DNA of 64,000 nt, from positions 6,660,001-6,724,000 of the forward strand of contig NZ_CP139247.1 in assembly GCF_034087045.1 (NCBI RefSeq), written 5' to 3'. The DNA comes from Chitinophaga sancti. GTDB taxonomy: Bacteria; Bacteroidota; Bacteroidia; Chitinophagales; Chitinophagaceae. Below the pieces are notes generated by a model, which saw only the letters and a program-made list of their open reading frames with translations, did not search any database and had not been told where the DNA came from. The position numbers and the translations under genes were made by a program. Of the stretch, positions 33,820-42,776 are shown piece by piece; within the stretch, counting starts at the first letter, position 1, and every line of letters starts with the position of its first letter.

Positions 33820-36800
33820 TTAAAAGATATATCTAAGCCCCAGCTGCATCTGCCACCTGGATGGCAGGTCAGGGCTGGTGGTAAAGGTCTGTGTTTGCCC
33901 GGGGTCAAACTGGTAAATAGCCTTGCCATCGGTATCCTTGCCAGTATAGGCCAATGGCTGGTAATAACCTGTGGTACTGGCGTATTTACGCAATCCCCAT
34001 TTACTGCTGATCAGGTTTCCGAGGTTCACGATGTCCAGGCTCACCTGAATGGTGCTGGTCTGATCTTTCCCTTTGAAGTTAAAATCCTGCAACAAACGCA
34101 GGTCCAGCTGACTAAACCAGGGTGTGGTACCATCATATTTTCCGGTATACTGACCTCTGTGTGAACTAAGGTATTTATCCTGCTGGATAAATCTTTCCAA
34201 TGCTGCTCCCTGCGCTGCCGCATCCTGTACCGTACCATTTGCATCTGTCAATGTTGCAAAATTCATTTTGCTGATCTCTGACTGCGTAGGTACATACAGG
34301 AGGTCGTTTGCTGCAGAGCCATCATTGTTTACATCGCCACCATATACATAGGAGTAGCGGTTGCCGCTTGTCCAATTGCTAAAGAAGGAAATGGTGGTTG
34401 CATATTTTCCTTTGCTGTATTCAAACTTCCTGATTCCTGCCAGTGTGATACGGTGGGTGTTACCATACAGTGAGTTCGATTCTCTCGCCTTGTTCGCATT
34501 GCCCAATACCAGGTTACGGTCAAATGCATCTCCGGAAATCTCTGCGGAGATTGAGCTTGCATCTTTTGCTATCAGATAGTTATATCCTAACATGAGGAAA
34601 TAACCTTTGCCAAATGTTTGCTGCGCCTGGAAAGAGGCATTGAATGAGTAACCAATCTTTGTATTGGTAAACACATATGTAGCAGTATTGCCTTTATCGC
34701 TTGCCTGGTATACCTCGCGTGTATCACCTGTTCCTGAGTTCAACACACCTGTTGGGGTACCCAAACCATAATCTCTTACCATCATAGCGTTCAGATCTTT
34801 TGAATAAGCCAGGTCACCTGTCAGGATCGTACCAATTGGTAATTTATAATCCAACCCGATATTGGAACGCCAGATCTGTGGCCACTTAAAGTTGCGCGCA
34901 GTCACATCATAATAACCGGTGAAAGGATTACCAATCTGGTTACCTACCCATACAAACGGGAAACGGCCGGTAAACAAACCGGTACCACCACGTAACTGTA
35001 CGGTCTTATCACCATTGATATCCCAGTTAAAACCTAATCTTGGAGATACTAAGATCTTACCACTGGGCATGCGGGTATTATCGATTGTCTGACCGGGACC
35101 ATTCTTTACGGGGTTCCCGTTTTCATCAAATAATGTGAGATCATCTGTATTCGCCACTGTGGGGGAGCCTTCTACAAATGTACCTGCAAAGGTGCCGTCT
35201 GCATTGACGTTCGGGCTCTTATAACTTGCTTTGGAAGGATAATACAATGCCTTGTCAAAGCGTACACCATAGGTTAATTTGAAGTTGGATACCGGGTTCC
35301 ATTCATCCTGTACATAAGCAGAAGCCTGCCCTACAGTGAGGTAATACCAGGTCCACTGATCAGCAGCTGCGCGGTTCTTTGCATAGGATACATTTGCATC
35401 ATATCCGCCAGCGGCAGCAGAGGTGAGGAAGTCATTGATGTCTACCCCTGAGAAGAGGGTAAACCCAAACCCTGTCAGGTTAAAAGAGTTCCCAAATTTG
35501 AACTGTTCGTACGAACCACCAATTGTGATGGTATGCTTAGGCAGAATGATGTTGAAGTTATCTGTCAGCTGTAGTGCATCCTGGTTCAGTACATTATTAA
35601 TAGAGAATGGTTCATACCCAGCTACGATATAAGGCACGCCATACTTCGTAATATTCAAAGCAGGGAAAGGGGTTGAGAATGGATTACGGTTATCTCTGAA
35701 GATGGTATAAACTGCCCTGAATTTATTGGCGTAGGTATCATTGAAGTTAGACTTCAATTCCAGTCCGAATGAGTGCAGTTTATTGACCATTTCATATCCT
35801 GAGTTTCTAAATTGCAGGGTAATGGCATCAGGTCCGCGACGGTTGATGGCATTGGGGTGAGCCGTTTTTTCCTGGGAAGCATCCAGGCCATTATAAGTAA
35901 AGGCCAGTGAATGTTTATTATTGATCACCCAGTCAATTTTTGCCAGCCATTTATAGTTGCTCCGTTTCAGGTTATAATGTTCGTAAGGTCCTGTGTTATA
36001 ACCATACTTTGAACTCAGCAGGTCACTCACCGCCTGCAGGTCAGATGCCAGTACGCGGGAAGTGGTGATGTCGCCGGCATTATCCGCAGTTTGCGCAACA
36101 TATGCACTGGCTTCATCCTTGCGCTGTTCGGATTCGAAGTTGACGAAATAAAACAGTTTGTTCTTTTTGATAGCTCCACCTAATGAAAACCCTGCCTGAA
36201 AGGATTCCAGGGTAGGCACAGAAAATTTTTGTCCGTCTATTTTGCTGCCGGACAATGCATCATTACGATAGAAAGCGTAAACGGTACCACTGAATTTGTT
36301 GCTACCGCTTTTGGTCACTGTGTTTACACCAGCGCCGGTAAACCCTGACTGGGTTACATCATAAGGTGCGATGTTGATCTGGATCTGATCGATCGCATCG
36401 ATAGAAATAGGCGTGGCATTGGTTTGCCCGCCGGGAGTAGGAGCATCCAGACCGAAAGGGTTATTGAAAACCGCTCCATCCAGGGAGAAATTGTTGTACT
36501 GCCCGTTCCTGCCTGCAAAGGAAATTCCATTGTAAGTAGGAGAAGCAGATGGTGTAAGGCGCAGGTAGTCGTCCGCCGAACGGGAAATGGTAGGCAGCTG
36601 GCGGATCTGGGTGTTGGAAATGTTTGTAGATGCACCCGTGCGCTGGTCATTAAAAATGGTAGAGCGACCACTCACCACAACTTCGCTGAGGGTACCTGCG
36701 GCTTCAGAAAGACGCAGATCCAGTGAGGTCGTTTGGCCCAGGTTCAGGAAAACCCCGGAAGCAGTTTTAGTCGCGTAACCGGTAAAAGACACGACTACAG

Positions 36801-37044
36801 TGTAAGGACCTCCTACACGGAGGTTGGGTACAAGAAAACTTCCATCTGATTTGGTAATCAAACCCTTGTTGATACCGGCATCTGACCATGTTACCTGTAC
36901 AGTAGCGCCGGGTAAAGCCTCCCCGGCCTCGGTTTTTATTACACCGCTCAGGCTGGCGGTCGTTACCTGGGCAAACACACTACTTAATGAAATACAGGCA
37001 ATTAATAAGCTCAAAAGGAGCTTGTTTAGATTTGGTTGATACAT
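33820..37044 (-). CDS. Oar-like TonB-dependent outer-membrane receptor
   Basis: A 1074-residue outer-membrane protein with a signal peptide (LLSLLIACISLSSVFAQ). An N-terminal carboxypeptidase-regulatory domain follows (about 28-115, SLSGVIKTEAGEALPGATVQ). The plug has SEVVVSGRSTIFNDQRTGAS and GAGVNTVTKSGSNKFSGTVY, the latter typical of Oar/OmpA-related TonB receptors rather than SusC. The barrel ends with Phe (LGLRYIF). No SusD gene adjoins, which fits the Oar group; ligand unknown, with peptide or protein uptake proposed for the group. The start ATG at 37044 was chosen for the signal peptide; the frame runs on to 37383 without likeness to anything. Confidence 0.9.
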   Translation of the reverse strand: MYQPNLNKLLLSLLIACISLSSVFAQVTTASLSGVIKTEAGEALPGATVQVTWSDAGINKGLITKSDGSFLVPNLRVGGPYTVVVSFTGYATKTASGVFLNLGQTTSLDLRLSEAAGTLSEVVVSGRSTIFNDQRTGASTNISNTQIRQLPTISRSADDYLRLTPSASPTYNGISFAGRNGQYNNFSLDGAVFNNPFGLDAPTPGGQTNATPISIDAIDQIQINIAPYDVTQSGFTGAGVNTVTKSGSNKFSGTVYAFYRNDALSGSKIDGQKFSVPTLESFQAGFSLGGAIKKNKLFYFVNFESEQRKDEASAYVAQTADNAGDITTSRVLASDLQAVSDLLSSKYGYNTGPYEHYNLKRSNYKWLAKIDWVINNKHSLAFTYNGLDASQEKTAHPNAINRRGPDAITLQFRNSGYEMVNKLHSFGLELKSNFNDTYANKFRAVYTIFRDNRNPFSTPFPALNITKYGVPYIVAGYEPFSINNVLNQDALQLTDNFNIILPKHTITIGGSYEQFKFGNSFNLTGFGFTLFSGVDINDFLTSAAAGGYDANVSYAKNRAAADQWTWYYLTVGQASAYVQDEWNPVSNFKLTYGVRFDKALYYPSKASYKSPNVNADGTFAGTFVEGSPTVANTDDLTLFDENGNPVKNGPGQTIDNTRMPSGKILVSPRLGFNWDINGDKTVQLRGGTGLFTGRFPFVWVGNQIGNPFTGYYDVTARNFKWPQIWRSNIGLDYKLPIGTILTGDLAYSKDLNAMMVRDYGLGTPTGVLNSGTGDTREVYQASDKGNTATYVFTNTKIGYSFNASFQAQQTFGKGYFLMLGYNYLIAKDASSISAEISGDAFDRNLVLGNANKARESNSLYGNTHRITLAGIRKFEYSKGKYATTISFFSNWTSGNRYSYVYGGDVNNDGSAANDLLYVPTQSEISKMNFATLTDANGTVQDAAAQGAALERFIQQDKYLSSHRGQYTGKYDGTTPWFSQLDLRLLQDFNFKGKDQTSTIQVSLDIVNLGNLISSKWGLRKYASTTGYYQPLAYTGKDTDGKAIYQFDPGQTQTFTTSPDLPSRWQMQLGLRYIF

Positions 37045-37158
37045 CTTTAAGATATTGGTGAGTAAGTAATGGCTAACATTCAAAGAACAACTACAGCACC
37101 ATTCGGATAAACATACTATACAATTTACCATAAAAAGTGCATAATTCCACCGCGTTTT

Positions 37159-37472
37159 CTGCAAATTGTTCAGGCAGGGGCTAGTAGAAAGTATTGCGCC
37201 CGGCAAGGGTTCATTCAAACAGCAGAAGGAGATGCGATCAAAGTGGATAAGAGTTTCTGACGAGTGCATCTGTGTTATATGATGCAGTATATGTACCGGG
37301 GGGAGCGGATAATGTGATTGCTTTGCAGGATGAACCGGATGCGATTCATTTTCTGAATGAGGCATGGAGGCATTGTAAAGCAATTGCGTTTGATGCAGAT
37401 GCGGGGCCTGTTTTGGACGGTTTCTATCCTATAATCATTGCCGTGAGGAAGTTGCATTTTGCCCATAAATAA
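37159..37472 (+). pseudogene. Decayed C-terminal domain of a large-subunit catalase
   Basis: Pieces of the DJ-1/PfpI-like tail domain of clade-2 (HPII-type) catalases can be read in order but in shifting frames: LQIVQAGA and VESIAPGKG (37159-37210), then FIQTAEGDAIKVDKSF (37210-37257), then LTSASVLYDAVYVPGG and PDAIHFLNEAWRHCKAIAFD (37257-37400). At least two or three single-base frameshifts separate them, and one falls at 37257 where a T seems lost. The catalase core is absent: upstream is the start region of the oppositely oriented Oar-like gene. The open frame from 37272 (GTG) is the longest surviving piece. Confidence 0.7.
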
Positions 37473-37920
37473 TGTCTGGCAGCTGTACCAATAATGCACA
37501 CAACTGTGCAGTAAGGTCCACACCTGGATTCCCCAAAATTGGTAAAACACAGCAGCACGGGTATGCAAATCGCCTTTGCCGGAATAATTTTTTCTACCAT
37601 CGGGGGTGGCAATTAAATACAAAATTGCATATGCCACAGCCAGCCAACATTTATTAAATCGCTCTATGGTGGCTGTATCTAAATATTCCGTGATGACTAA
37701 AAATACAAACATGCGATCCGCTCTGTAGTATTTATTGATGAGATTTTTGATTTATTCGTGTGGAATCCAATATTCCCATATCAATTAGCATGCCTATTGC
37801 TATGTACATGAATTACGCGAACAAAATAAAAATGACACCGCAACGAACTTATAACTGTTAACTATTAGGATTGGCAGTGCTATAAATAATATCTACATTT
37901 AAATTTTCTAAACATCAACA
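37473..37920. other. Intergenic upstream of the stressosome cluster
   Basis: About 450 bp of A/T-rich sequence after the catalase relic. Open frames on either strand have no recognisable similarity. No TAnnTTTG box was found before the RsbR-like gene. The further gap 37045-37158, before the Oar-like gene, also holds nothing recognised. Confidence 0.4.
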
Positions 37921-38790
37921 ATGGCAACAGACATAGCGAAGCTGCTTCAGAAGAAGCAGAAAAAGATTCTGGAAAACTGGATGACCGCTCAGCTTTCCAA
38001 CGTCAGCCTTAGGGAAGACCTAATGAGTAACGAGGACCTTAGAGAACAATCTACTGAACTATTAGAGACACTTTTAAAAGTATTATCTGAGAAAAATCTC
38101 AACAATTTTGAATCTACTGAATTTGAACCTGTTCATGAACTCCTGGCCGGGGTATCTCTTTCCCGTGCTCAACAAGGATTTACCCCTTCCGAAACTGGTG
38201 TTTACATATTTAGTCTGAAAGATGCCCTGCTATCAACCTTACTCACTGATTTGAAGGATGATCCGGCTACCCTGGTAGATGGTGTGATCAGAATAGGTAA
38301 GCTGATGGACTATCTCAGTGTAGTAGCGTTTGAAACTTTTATCAAGGGAAGAGAAGAAGTTATTCTGCGTCAGACAGATGAGATTGCAGAAATCTCCACT
38401 CCTGTGATCCGTGTATGGGATGGTATTCTCGCCCTGCCTATTATTGGCACCCTGGATAGTGCCCGTACGCAGGTAGTAATGGAGAGCCTATTGCAGGAAA
38501 TTGTGGAAAGTGGCAGTACAATTGCCATACTGGATATTTCAGGTGTGGCTGCTGTAGACTCACTGGTAGCACAGCACCTGATCAAAACTGTTGCGGCTAC
38601 CCGTCTGATGGGTGCAGAGTGTATCATTAGCGGTATCCGTCCGGAAATAGCGCAAACAGTGGTTCACCTGGGTATTGATCTTTCCAATATTATTACCAAG
38701 GCAACACTCGCCAGTGCGCTTAAACAGGCGTTTGGTATGTTGAGACTGAGTGTGAAAAAATTGGAATTCACAAATAAAACAGGCAATTAA
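37921..38790 (+). CDS. RsbR-like stressosome sensor/scaffold (RsbRD-type N-terminus plus STAS)
   Basis: RsbR proteins build the stressosome core with RsbS and hold back the switch kinase RsbT. This 289-residue protein has a helical N-terminal domain (about 1-150, KKQKKILENWMTAQLSNVSL) like the RsbRD_N group, with no heme or flavin motif. A C-terminal STAS domain follows (about 160-275) with GIRPEIAQTVVHLGIDLSNI, nearly identical in style to B. subtilis RsbR. Ser214 in AAVDSLVAQ and Thr246 in EIAQT correspond to the two threonines phosphorylated by RsbT; the first is Ser here. It is the first gene of a six-gene rightward cluster and is followed by the RsbS-like gene after 3 bp. Confidence 0.9.
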   Translation: MATDIAKLLQKKQKKILENWMTAQLSNVSLREDLMSNEDLREQSTELLETLLKVLSEKNLNNFESTEFEPVHELLAGVSLSRAQQGFTPSETGVYIFSLKDALLSTLLTDLKDDPATLVDGVIRIGKLMDYLSVVAFETFIKGREEVILRQTDEIAEISTPVIRVWDGILALPIIGTLDSARTQVVMESLLQEIVESGSTIAILDISGVAAVDSLVAQHLIKTVAATRLMGAECIISGIRPEIAQTVVHLGIDLSNIITKATLASALKQAFGMLRLSVKKLEFTNKTGN

Positions 38791-38793
38791 TAT

Positions 38794-39195
38794 ATGGATC
38801 GTATTCCTATACTTCGTATGGGGAACCTGTTACTGGTGACCATACAGATAGATCTGTACGACAGGTTAGCGACCAATCTGGAGACAGATCTGGTACAAAT
38901 GGTAAATAAAACCGAAGCGAAAGGTGTATTAATTGATATCTCCGCATTATCCATCGTCGATTCTTTTATGGGCCGTATTCTTGGTAACATTGGTTCTATG
39001 TCCAAAATTATGGATGCCGAAACCGTTGTTGTTGGTATGCAGCCAGCGGTCGCTATTACCCTGATTGAACTTGGGTTGGAACTCAGGGGCGTACATACGG
39101 CTTTGAATGTAGAAAAGGGAATGGAATTGTTAAAGGAAAAAATTGGTAATTATGAAGACGACCTAACAGAAGACGATGAAGATAGTACTGAATAA
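38794..39195 (+). CDS. RsbS-like STAS protein (stressosome core)
   Basis: A 133-residue single-STAS protein, the antagonist that binds the switch kinase. The phosphorylation site is Ser57 in ISALSIVDSFMGRI, matching the RsbS serine in a DSFxGR context. GMQPAVAITLIELGLELRGV is the conserved second half. The C-terminus carries an acidic tail (EDDLTEDDEDSTE) beyond the usual RsbS end; it lies over the start of the next gene, with a 20-bp overlap. Expected role: with RsbR it traps RsbT until phosphorylated. Confidence 0.92.
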   Translation: MDRIPILRMGNLLLVTIQIDLYDRLATNLETDLVQMVNKTEAKGVLIDISALSIVDSFMGRILGNIGSMSKIMDAETVVVGMQPAVAITLIELGLELRGVHTALNVEKGMELLKEKIGNYEDDLTEDDEDSTE

Positions 39196-39589
39196 GGACC
39201 GTATGCTAATCGAAAGAGAACAGGATGTGGTTCCATTCAGGAATCGTGTGAAGGAGTATGCTGTGAAAATTGGAATGAGTCTTGTGAATCAAACCAAACT
39301 GATCACCGCAGCCAGTGAACTTGTCCGCAATATGCTGAAATATGCCAATGGTGGAATTGTGTTGATTGAGGTACTCACCCAGGGCAGAGATAGTGGGATC
39401 CGGCTTGTCTTTACCGACAAAGGTCCGGGAATTAAAGATATCCCACTGGCTATGCAAGATGGCTATTCCTCCGGCAAAAGCCTGGGGATTGGCCTACCCG
39501 GTACCAAACGGCTGGTCAATGAATTTGAAATCAAAAGTATAGTCGGCGAAGGCACGACTGTTACAATTATTAAGTGGAAGAATGGATAA
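39176..39589 (+). CDS. RsbT-like switch serine kinase
   Basis: A 137-residue GHKL-fold kinase expected to phosphorylate the RsbR- and RsbS-like STAS proteins and then leave the stressosome to activate a downstream partner. The N box is ASELVRNMLKYA (Asn52), the G1 box DKGPGI (residues 81-86), and the G2 box GKSLGIGLPGTKRL. All nucleotide-binding elements look intact. It overlaps both neighbours (20 bp and 8 bp), suggesting coupled translation. In Bacillus the partner is the phosphatase RsbU; no RsbU, RsbV, RsbW or SigB gene is seen here. Confidence 0.92.
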   Translation: MKIVLNKDRMLIEREQDVVPFRNRVKEYAVKIGMSLVNQTKLITAASELVRNMLKYANGGIVLIEVLTQGRDSGIRLVFTDKGPGIKDIPLAMQDGYSSGKSLGIGLPGTKRLVNEFEIKSIVGEGTTVTIIKWKNG

Positions 39590-40589
39590 AAACATACACC
39601 TGGCGCTCAACGCATCTGAGCGAAGCTATTTTGCCATATTAAAAAAAGAAATCCATGCCATGGCAATCGCTGGCGGACTTTCTGAAAAGCGGGTTGCAGA
39701 GATAGATATTATTGTGGCGGAAATAGTAACCAATCTTGTCAAACATGCAGGTGGTGGTCAGGTACTGGCTAAACTCATCGAGGAAAACGGCGAACAAGGC
39801 ATAGAACTGATCAGTATTGACAACGGCCCCGGTATGACGGATGTAACCCGGATGGTAGCAGACGGTGTATCTACAAAAAAAACACTGGGGAATGGTCTGG
39901 GTGCCATGAAAAGGCTCTCCGATGTATTCCAGATCTATTCTAATAAGAACTGGGGCACCGTCATCCTGATCAGGGTTTTCAATAAGCCACCAGCCAAAGC
40001 CTTTAAAACAGAGATCAGATCCGTAATCATTCCTAAACCAGGTGAAACTGAAAGCGGAGATAATTTGTACTCTATAGTAGACAATAACCATGTGAAATTA
40101 TTCCTGGGAGATGGTCTGGGCCATGGCCCCGAAGCGGCGAAAGCCATGCGGGTAGCCGGAGAAGCATTTATGGCATGCAATCATACTGACCCCGTAGAAA
40201 TCATCAGGTATATTAACCTGGCTGTGAAAAGAACAAGGGGAATGGTAGGTACTGTCGCAGTTTTTGACCATCCCGCCAGGAAATGGCGCATTTGCGGAGT
40301 GGGAAATATTATCACAAAAGTGTTCAATCCGGAGAGCAATAAAAGCTACCTGGCGTACAATGGTATTATTGGGCTCAATGTTCCCAATACACTCAATGTC
40401 CAGGAAATTCCTTACGAAGATGGTCAGTATATCCTGATGTCCAGCGATGGTCTCAAAACCCGATGGGATACTTCAAAGTATACATCCATAACGCGATTCG
40501 ATCTTTCTATTCTATGCGCGTCTCTCATTAAAGACTTTGCACGCCTCACAGACGATATGTCGGTAGTGGCGTGCAAAATAAACTTGTAA
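39582..40589 (+). CDS. Fusion of RsbT-like ATPase domain and RsbX/SpoIIE-type PP2C phosphatase
   Basis: A 335-residue two-domain protein. Residues 1-140 form a second GHKL domain with N box AEIVTNLVKHA (Asn51), G1 box DNGPGM (80-85) and G2 box TLGNGLGAMKRL. Residues about 145-335 are a PP2C serine phosphatase with metal-binding motifs LFLGDGLGHGPEAAKAM and DDMSVVACKI near the end. RsbX-type phosphatases reset the stressosome by dephosphorylating RsbR and RsbS, so kinase-like and phosphatase domains in one chain could switch in both directions. It overlaps the RsbT-like gene by 8 bp and is followed by the kinase gene after 4 bp. Confidence 0.9.
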   Translation: MDKNIHLALNASERSYFAILKKEIHAMAIAGGLSEKRVAEIDIIVAEIVTNLVKHAGGGQVLAKLIEENGEQGIELISIDNGPGMTDVTRMVADGVSTKKTLGNGLGAMKRLSDVFQIYSNKNWGTVILIRVFNKPPAKAFKTEIRSVIIPKPGETESGDNLYSIVDNNHVKLFLGDGLGHGPEAAKAMRVAGEAFMACNHTDPVEIIRYINLAVKRTRGMVGTVAVFDHPARKWRICGVGNIITKVFNPESNKSYLAYNGIIGLNVPNTLNVQEIPYEDGQYILMSSDGLKTRWDTSKYTSITRFDLSILCASLIKDFARLTDDMSVVACKINL

Positions 40590-40593
40590 TCTC

Positions 40594-42225
40594 ATGCACG
40601 AACTTGCCCGGGTGACCCTTGAGAATGAAATGGATCTCATACTTGCGCATAAGCGCTCTATGAAACTGGCAGAACTGGCCGGTCTCTCCCTGTCGGCACA
40701 AACAACTTTTGCTACTGCCGTGTCCGAGGTGTCAAGAAACGCCATCGACAGCGGCAAAAGTGGTTGTCTCATTTTAAGCGTAGAAAGCGATCTGCGTGAA
40801 AAATTCATCGTGGCCTGCCTGAAAAATGAGCAGCAAAACAACGCCCGGGAAGGTCTTGAACATGCAAAAAAACTCGTTAATAAATATAAAGTTTCTACAA
40901 ATGGTCCGGAGACCAGCATAGAACTGTTCTATACCATCTCTCCCGCTTTCCGCATAGATATACAAAAGCTGGATGAGTGGCGGAGCCTCTTTCGCAATGA
41001 ACCTTCCATCTCCCCTTACGAGGAACTGAAAAGGAAGAATGAACAGCTGCAGGAACTGTCGGAAAGAGTGAAGAAAAGTGAAGACCAGTACAAAGTGCTC
41101 ACCAATTCTCTCCCGCTTATGATCTTCTCACTCGACGATCACGGGCAACTGCTCTATGCCAATTACTGGCTGTTACACTACACAGGTCAAAACCTGAATA
41201 GTCTCAACAACAGTAAATGGAAAACCATCGTGCATGAAGATGATTATGACGCTTTTTGTCTGCTGTTGCAAAATGATATTACACGGGGTGCCACCACCAT
41301 CAAGATACAGGCAAGGCTGATGAACAAAAGTACCAGCGATTATCTCTGGCACCAGATCTCACTGTCACCACTCAATGGAGATAAAGACGAGCCCAGTTAC
41401 CGTATCGGGTTTATGGTAGACATCCATGCGCAGAAAACGGTAGAAGAAACACTGAAAGATAATTATGAATTAAAGCAGGCGGAAAAGAAACTGAAAGATA
41501 ACCAGCATACACTGGAACAGTATATTGAAGAACTGAACCGCAGTAACCAGGAGCTACAGCAATTTGCTTTTGTCGCGTCTCATGATCTGCAGGAGCCGGT
41601 ACGAAAATTGTTATTTTATAGTGACTACCTGCTGAATAAATACCAGGCTTCTTTTGACGAGAAAAGCCTGCATTTCCTGAACAGCATACAGGGCGCTTCC
41701 CGCAGAATGCGATCGTTGATACAGGACCTGTTACTCTTCTCACAAATCAATAAAGAACAGATTCAGTTCCAGGAAGTTGACCTGAATGCGGTAGCGACAG
41801 ATGCCTGCCAGGACCTGGAAATAGCTATTGAAGAAAAGAAGGCTGCACTCAATATTCATTCACTGCCAAAACTCTATTGTGACGAAAGAATGATGCGGCA
41901 GCTGTTTGGCAATATCATCAGCAATTCATTGAAGTATAGCAAGGATGCCCAGGCACCGCAGGTAGATATTTCTTACAAGCAGGAGAACGGGCATATAGAA
42001 CTTATATTCAGGGACAACGGGATTGGATTTGATGAAAAATACCTGCCTAAAATGTTCACCCTCTTTCAGCGCTTACATACGCGACAGACGTATGAAGGCA
42101 CAGGATTGGGACTGGCCATATGCAGGAAGATCGTAGAAATGCACCAGGGTAAAATATGGGCGACCTCAGAAGAGGGATCAGGTGCAACTTTTTTCGTTTC
42201 TTTGCCTACACATCCGGTTATTTAA
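40594..42225 (+). CDS. Histidine kinase with degenerate RsbT-like N-terminus and PAS domain
   Basis: A 543-residue cytoplasmic sensor kinase without membrane segments. Residues 1-115 resemble the RsbT/RsbW fold: an N-box-like TFATAVSEVSRNAID is kept but no G1 or G2 ATP-binding motif is seen. A PAS domain follows (about 163-280, LLYANYWLLHYTGQNL) and then a coiled coil (280-325). The HisKA domain has the phospho-accepting His330 in FVASHDLQEPVRK, and the HATPase has NIISNSLKYS, DNGIGF and GTGLGLAICRKI. The N-terminal part may be the docking surface for STAS proteins, making this the output of the stressosome. A response regulator gene follows 11 bp later. Confidence 0.9.
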   Translation: MHELARVTLENEMDLILAHKRSMKLAELAGLSLSAQTTFATAVSEVSRNAIDSGKSGCLILSVESDLREKFIVACLKNEQQNNAREGLEHAKKLVNKYKVSTNGPETSIELFYTISPAFRIDIQKLDEWRSLFRNEPSISPYEELKRKNEQLQELSERVKKSEDQYKVLTNSLPLMIFSLDDHGQLLYANYWLLHYTGQNLNSLNNSKWKTIVHEDDYDAFCLLLQNDITRGATTIKIQARLMNKSTSDYLWHQISLSPLNGDKDEPSYRIGFMVDIHAQKTVEETLKDNYELKQAEKKLKDNQHTLEQYIEELNRSNQELQQFAFVASHDLQEPVRKLLFYSDYLLNKYQASFDEKSLHFLNSIQGASRRMRSLIQDLLLFSQINKEQIQFQEVDLNAVATDACQDLEIAIEEKKAALNIHSLPKLYCDERMMRQLFGNIISNSLKYSKDAQAPQVDISYKQENGHIELIFRDNGIGFDEKYLPKMFTLFQRLHTRQTYEGTGLGLAICRKIVEMHQGKIWATSEEGSGATFFVSLPTHPVI

Positions 42226-42236
42226 TTGCTTGCTTT

Positions 42237-42644
42237 ATGAAATGTGGAAAAATACTGGTTATTGACGACGACTCTGAAGATATGGTTATTATCAGAGAAG
42301 CCATGGAAATGATCAATGCTGATAATGTGATGATGTTTGCCGAAGGTGGCGAAAAGGCCCTGCAATTGCTGGAAACGCGCTTTAGCGCAGAACAGGTAGT
42401 TCCTTGTCTGATTGTACTGGACCTGAACATGCCAAAAATGAACGGTACACAGACACTGGCAAACCTGAAGGCAGATGACCGCTTCAGGAATATTCCTGTT
42501 ATCATCTACTCTACCTCTATCAATCCTTTTGAAAAAGCGAAATGTGTCACCTTAGGTGCACATGCATATATTACCAAACCTGTATCTGTCAAAGAAAGCC
42601 TGGAAACAGCGCAGGTGTTTCTGAATTTCTGCCAGGCAGATTGA
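42237..42644 (+). CDS. Single-domain response regulator (REC only)
   Basis: A 135-residue CheY-like receiver with no output domain. The acidic pocket is IDDDSEDM, the phospho-acceptor Asp62 is in VLDLNMPKMNG, the Ser/Thr switch is in VIIYSTS, and Lys114 lies in YITKPVSVKE. This is the Rcp1-like group often paired with PAS histidine kinases. The frame is open back to 42156, but the ATG at 42237 starts the normal REC fold. As the last gene of the cluster it is the likely phosphate acceptor of the upstream kinase; what it contacts is not encoded here. Confidence 0.93.
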   Translation: MKCGKILVIDDDSEDMVIIREAMEMINADNVMMFAEGGEKALQLLETRFSAEQVVPCLIVLDLNMPKMNGTQTLANLKADDRFRNIPVIIYSTSINPFEKAKCVTLGAHAYITKPVSVKESLETAQVFLNFCQAD

Positions 42645-42776
42645 TTGTTATTGCGACACTGGCAGCCACACTCTCTCTTATCACTCTTTCCTCTGCTTGC
42701 CCAGGCAAAATAAGTATCAGCTTTATCGTAAGTGGTTTAGAGTTATTATTCAGAGGATTGTGCCAATGTGAGTGTC

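Noticed and set aside
37275..37712. 145-residue open frame on the minus strand
   Set aside because: It runs antisense through the catalase relic and has no recognisable similarity; the plus-strand catalase pieces explain its left half better.
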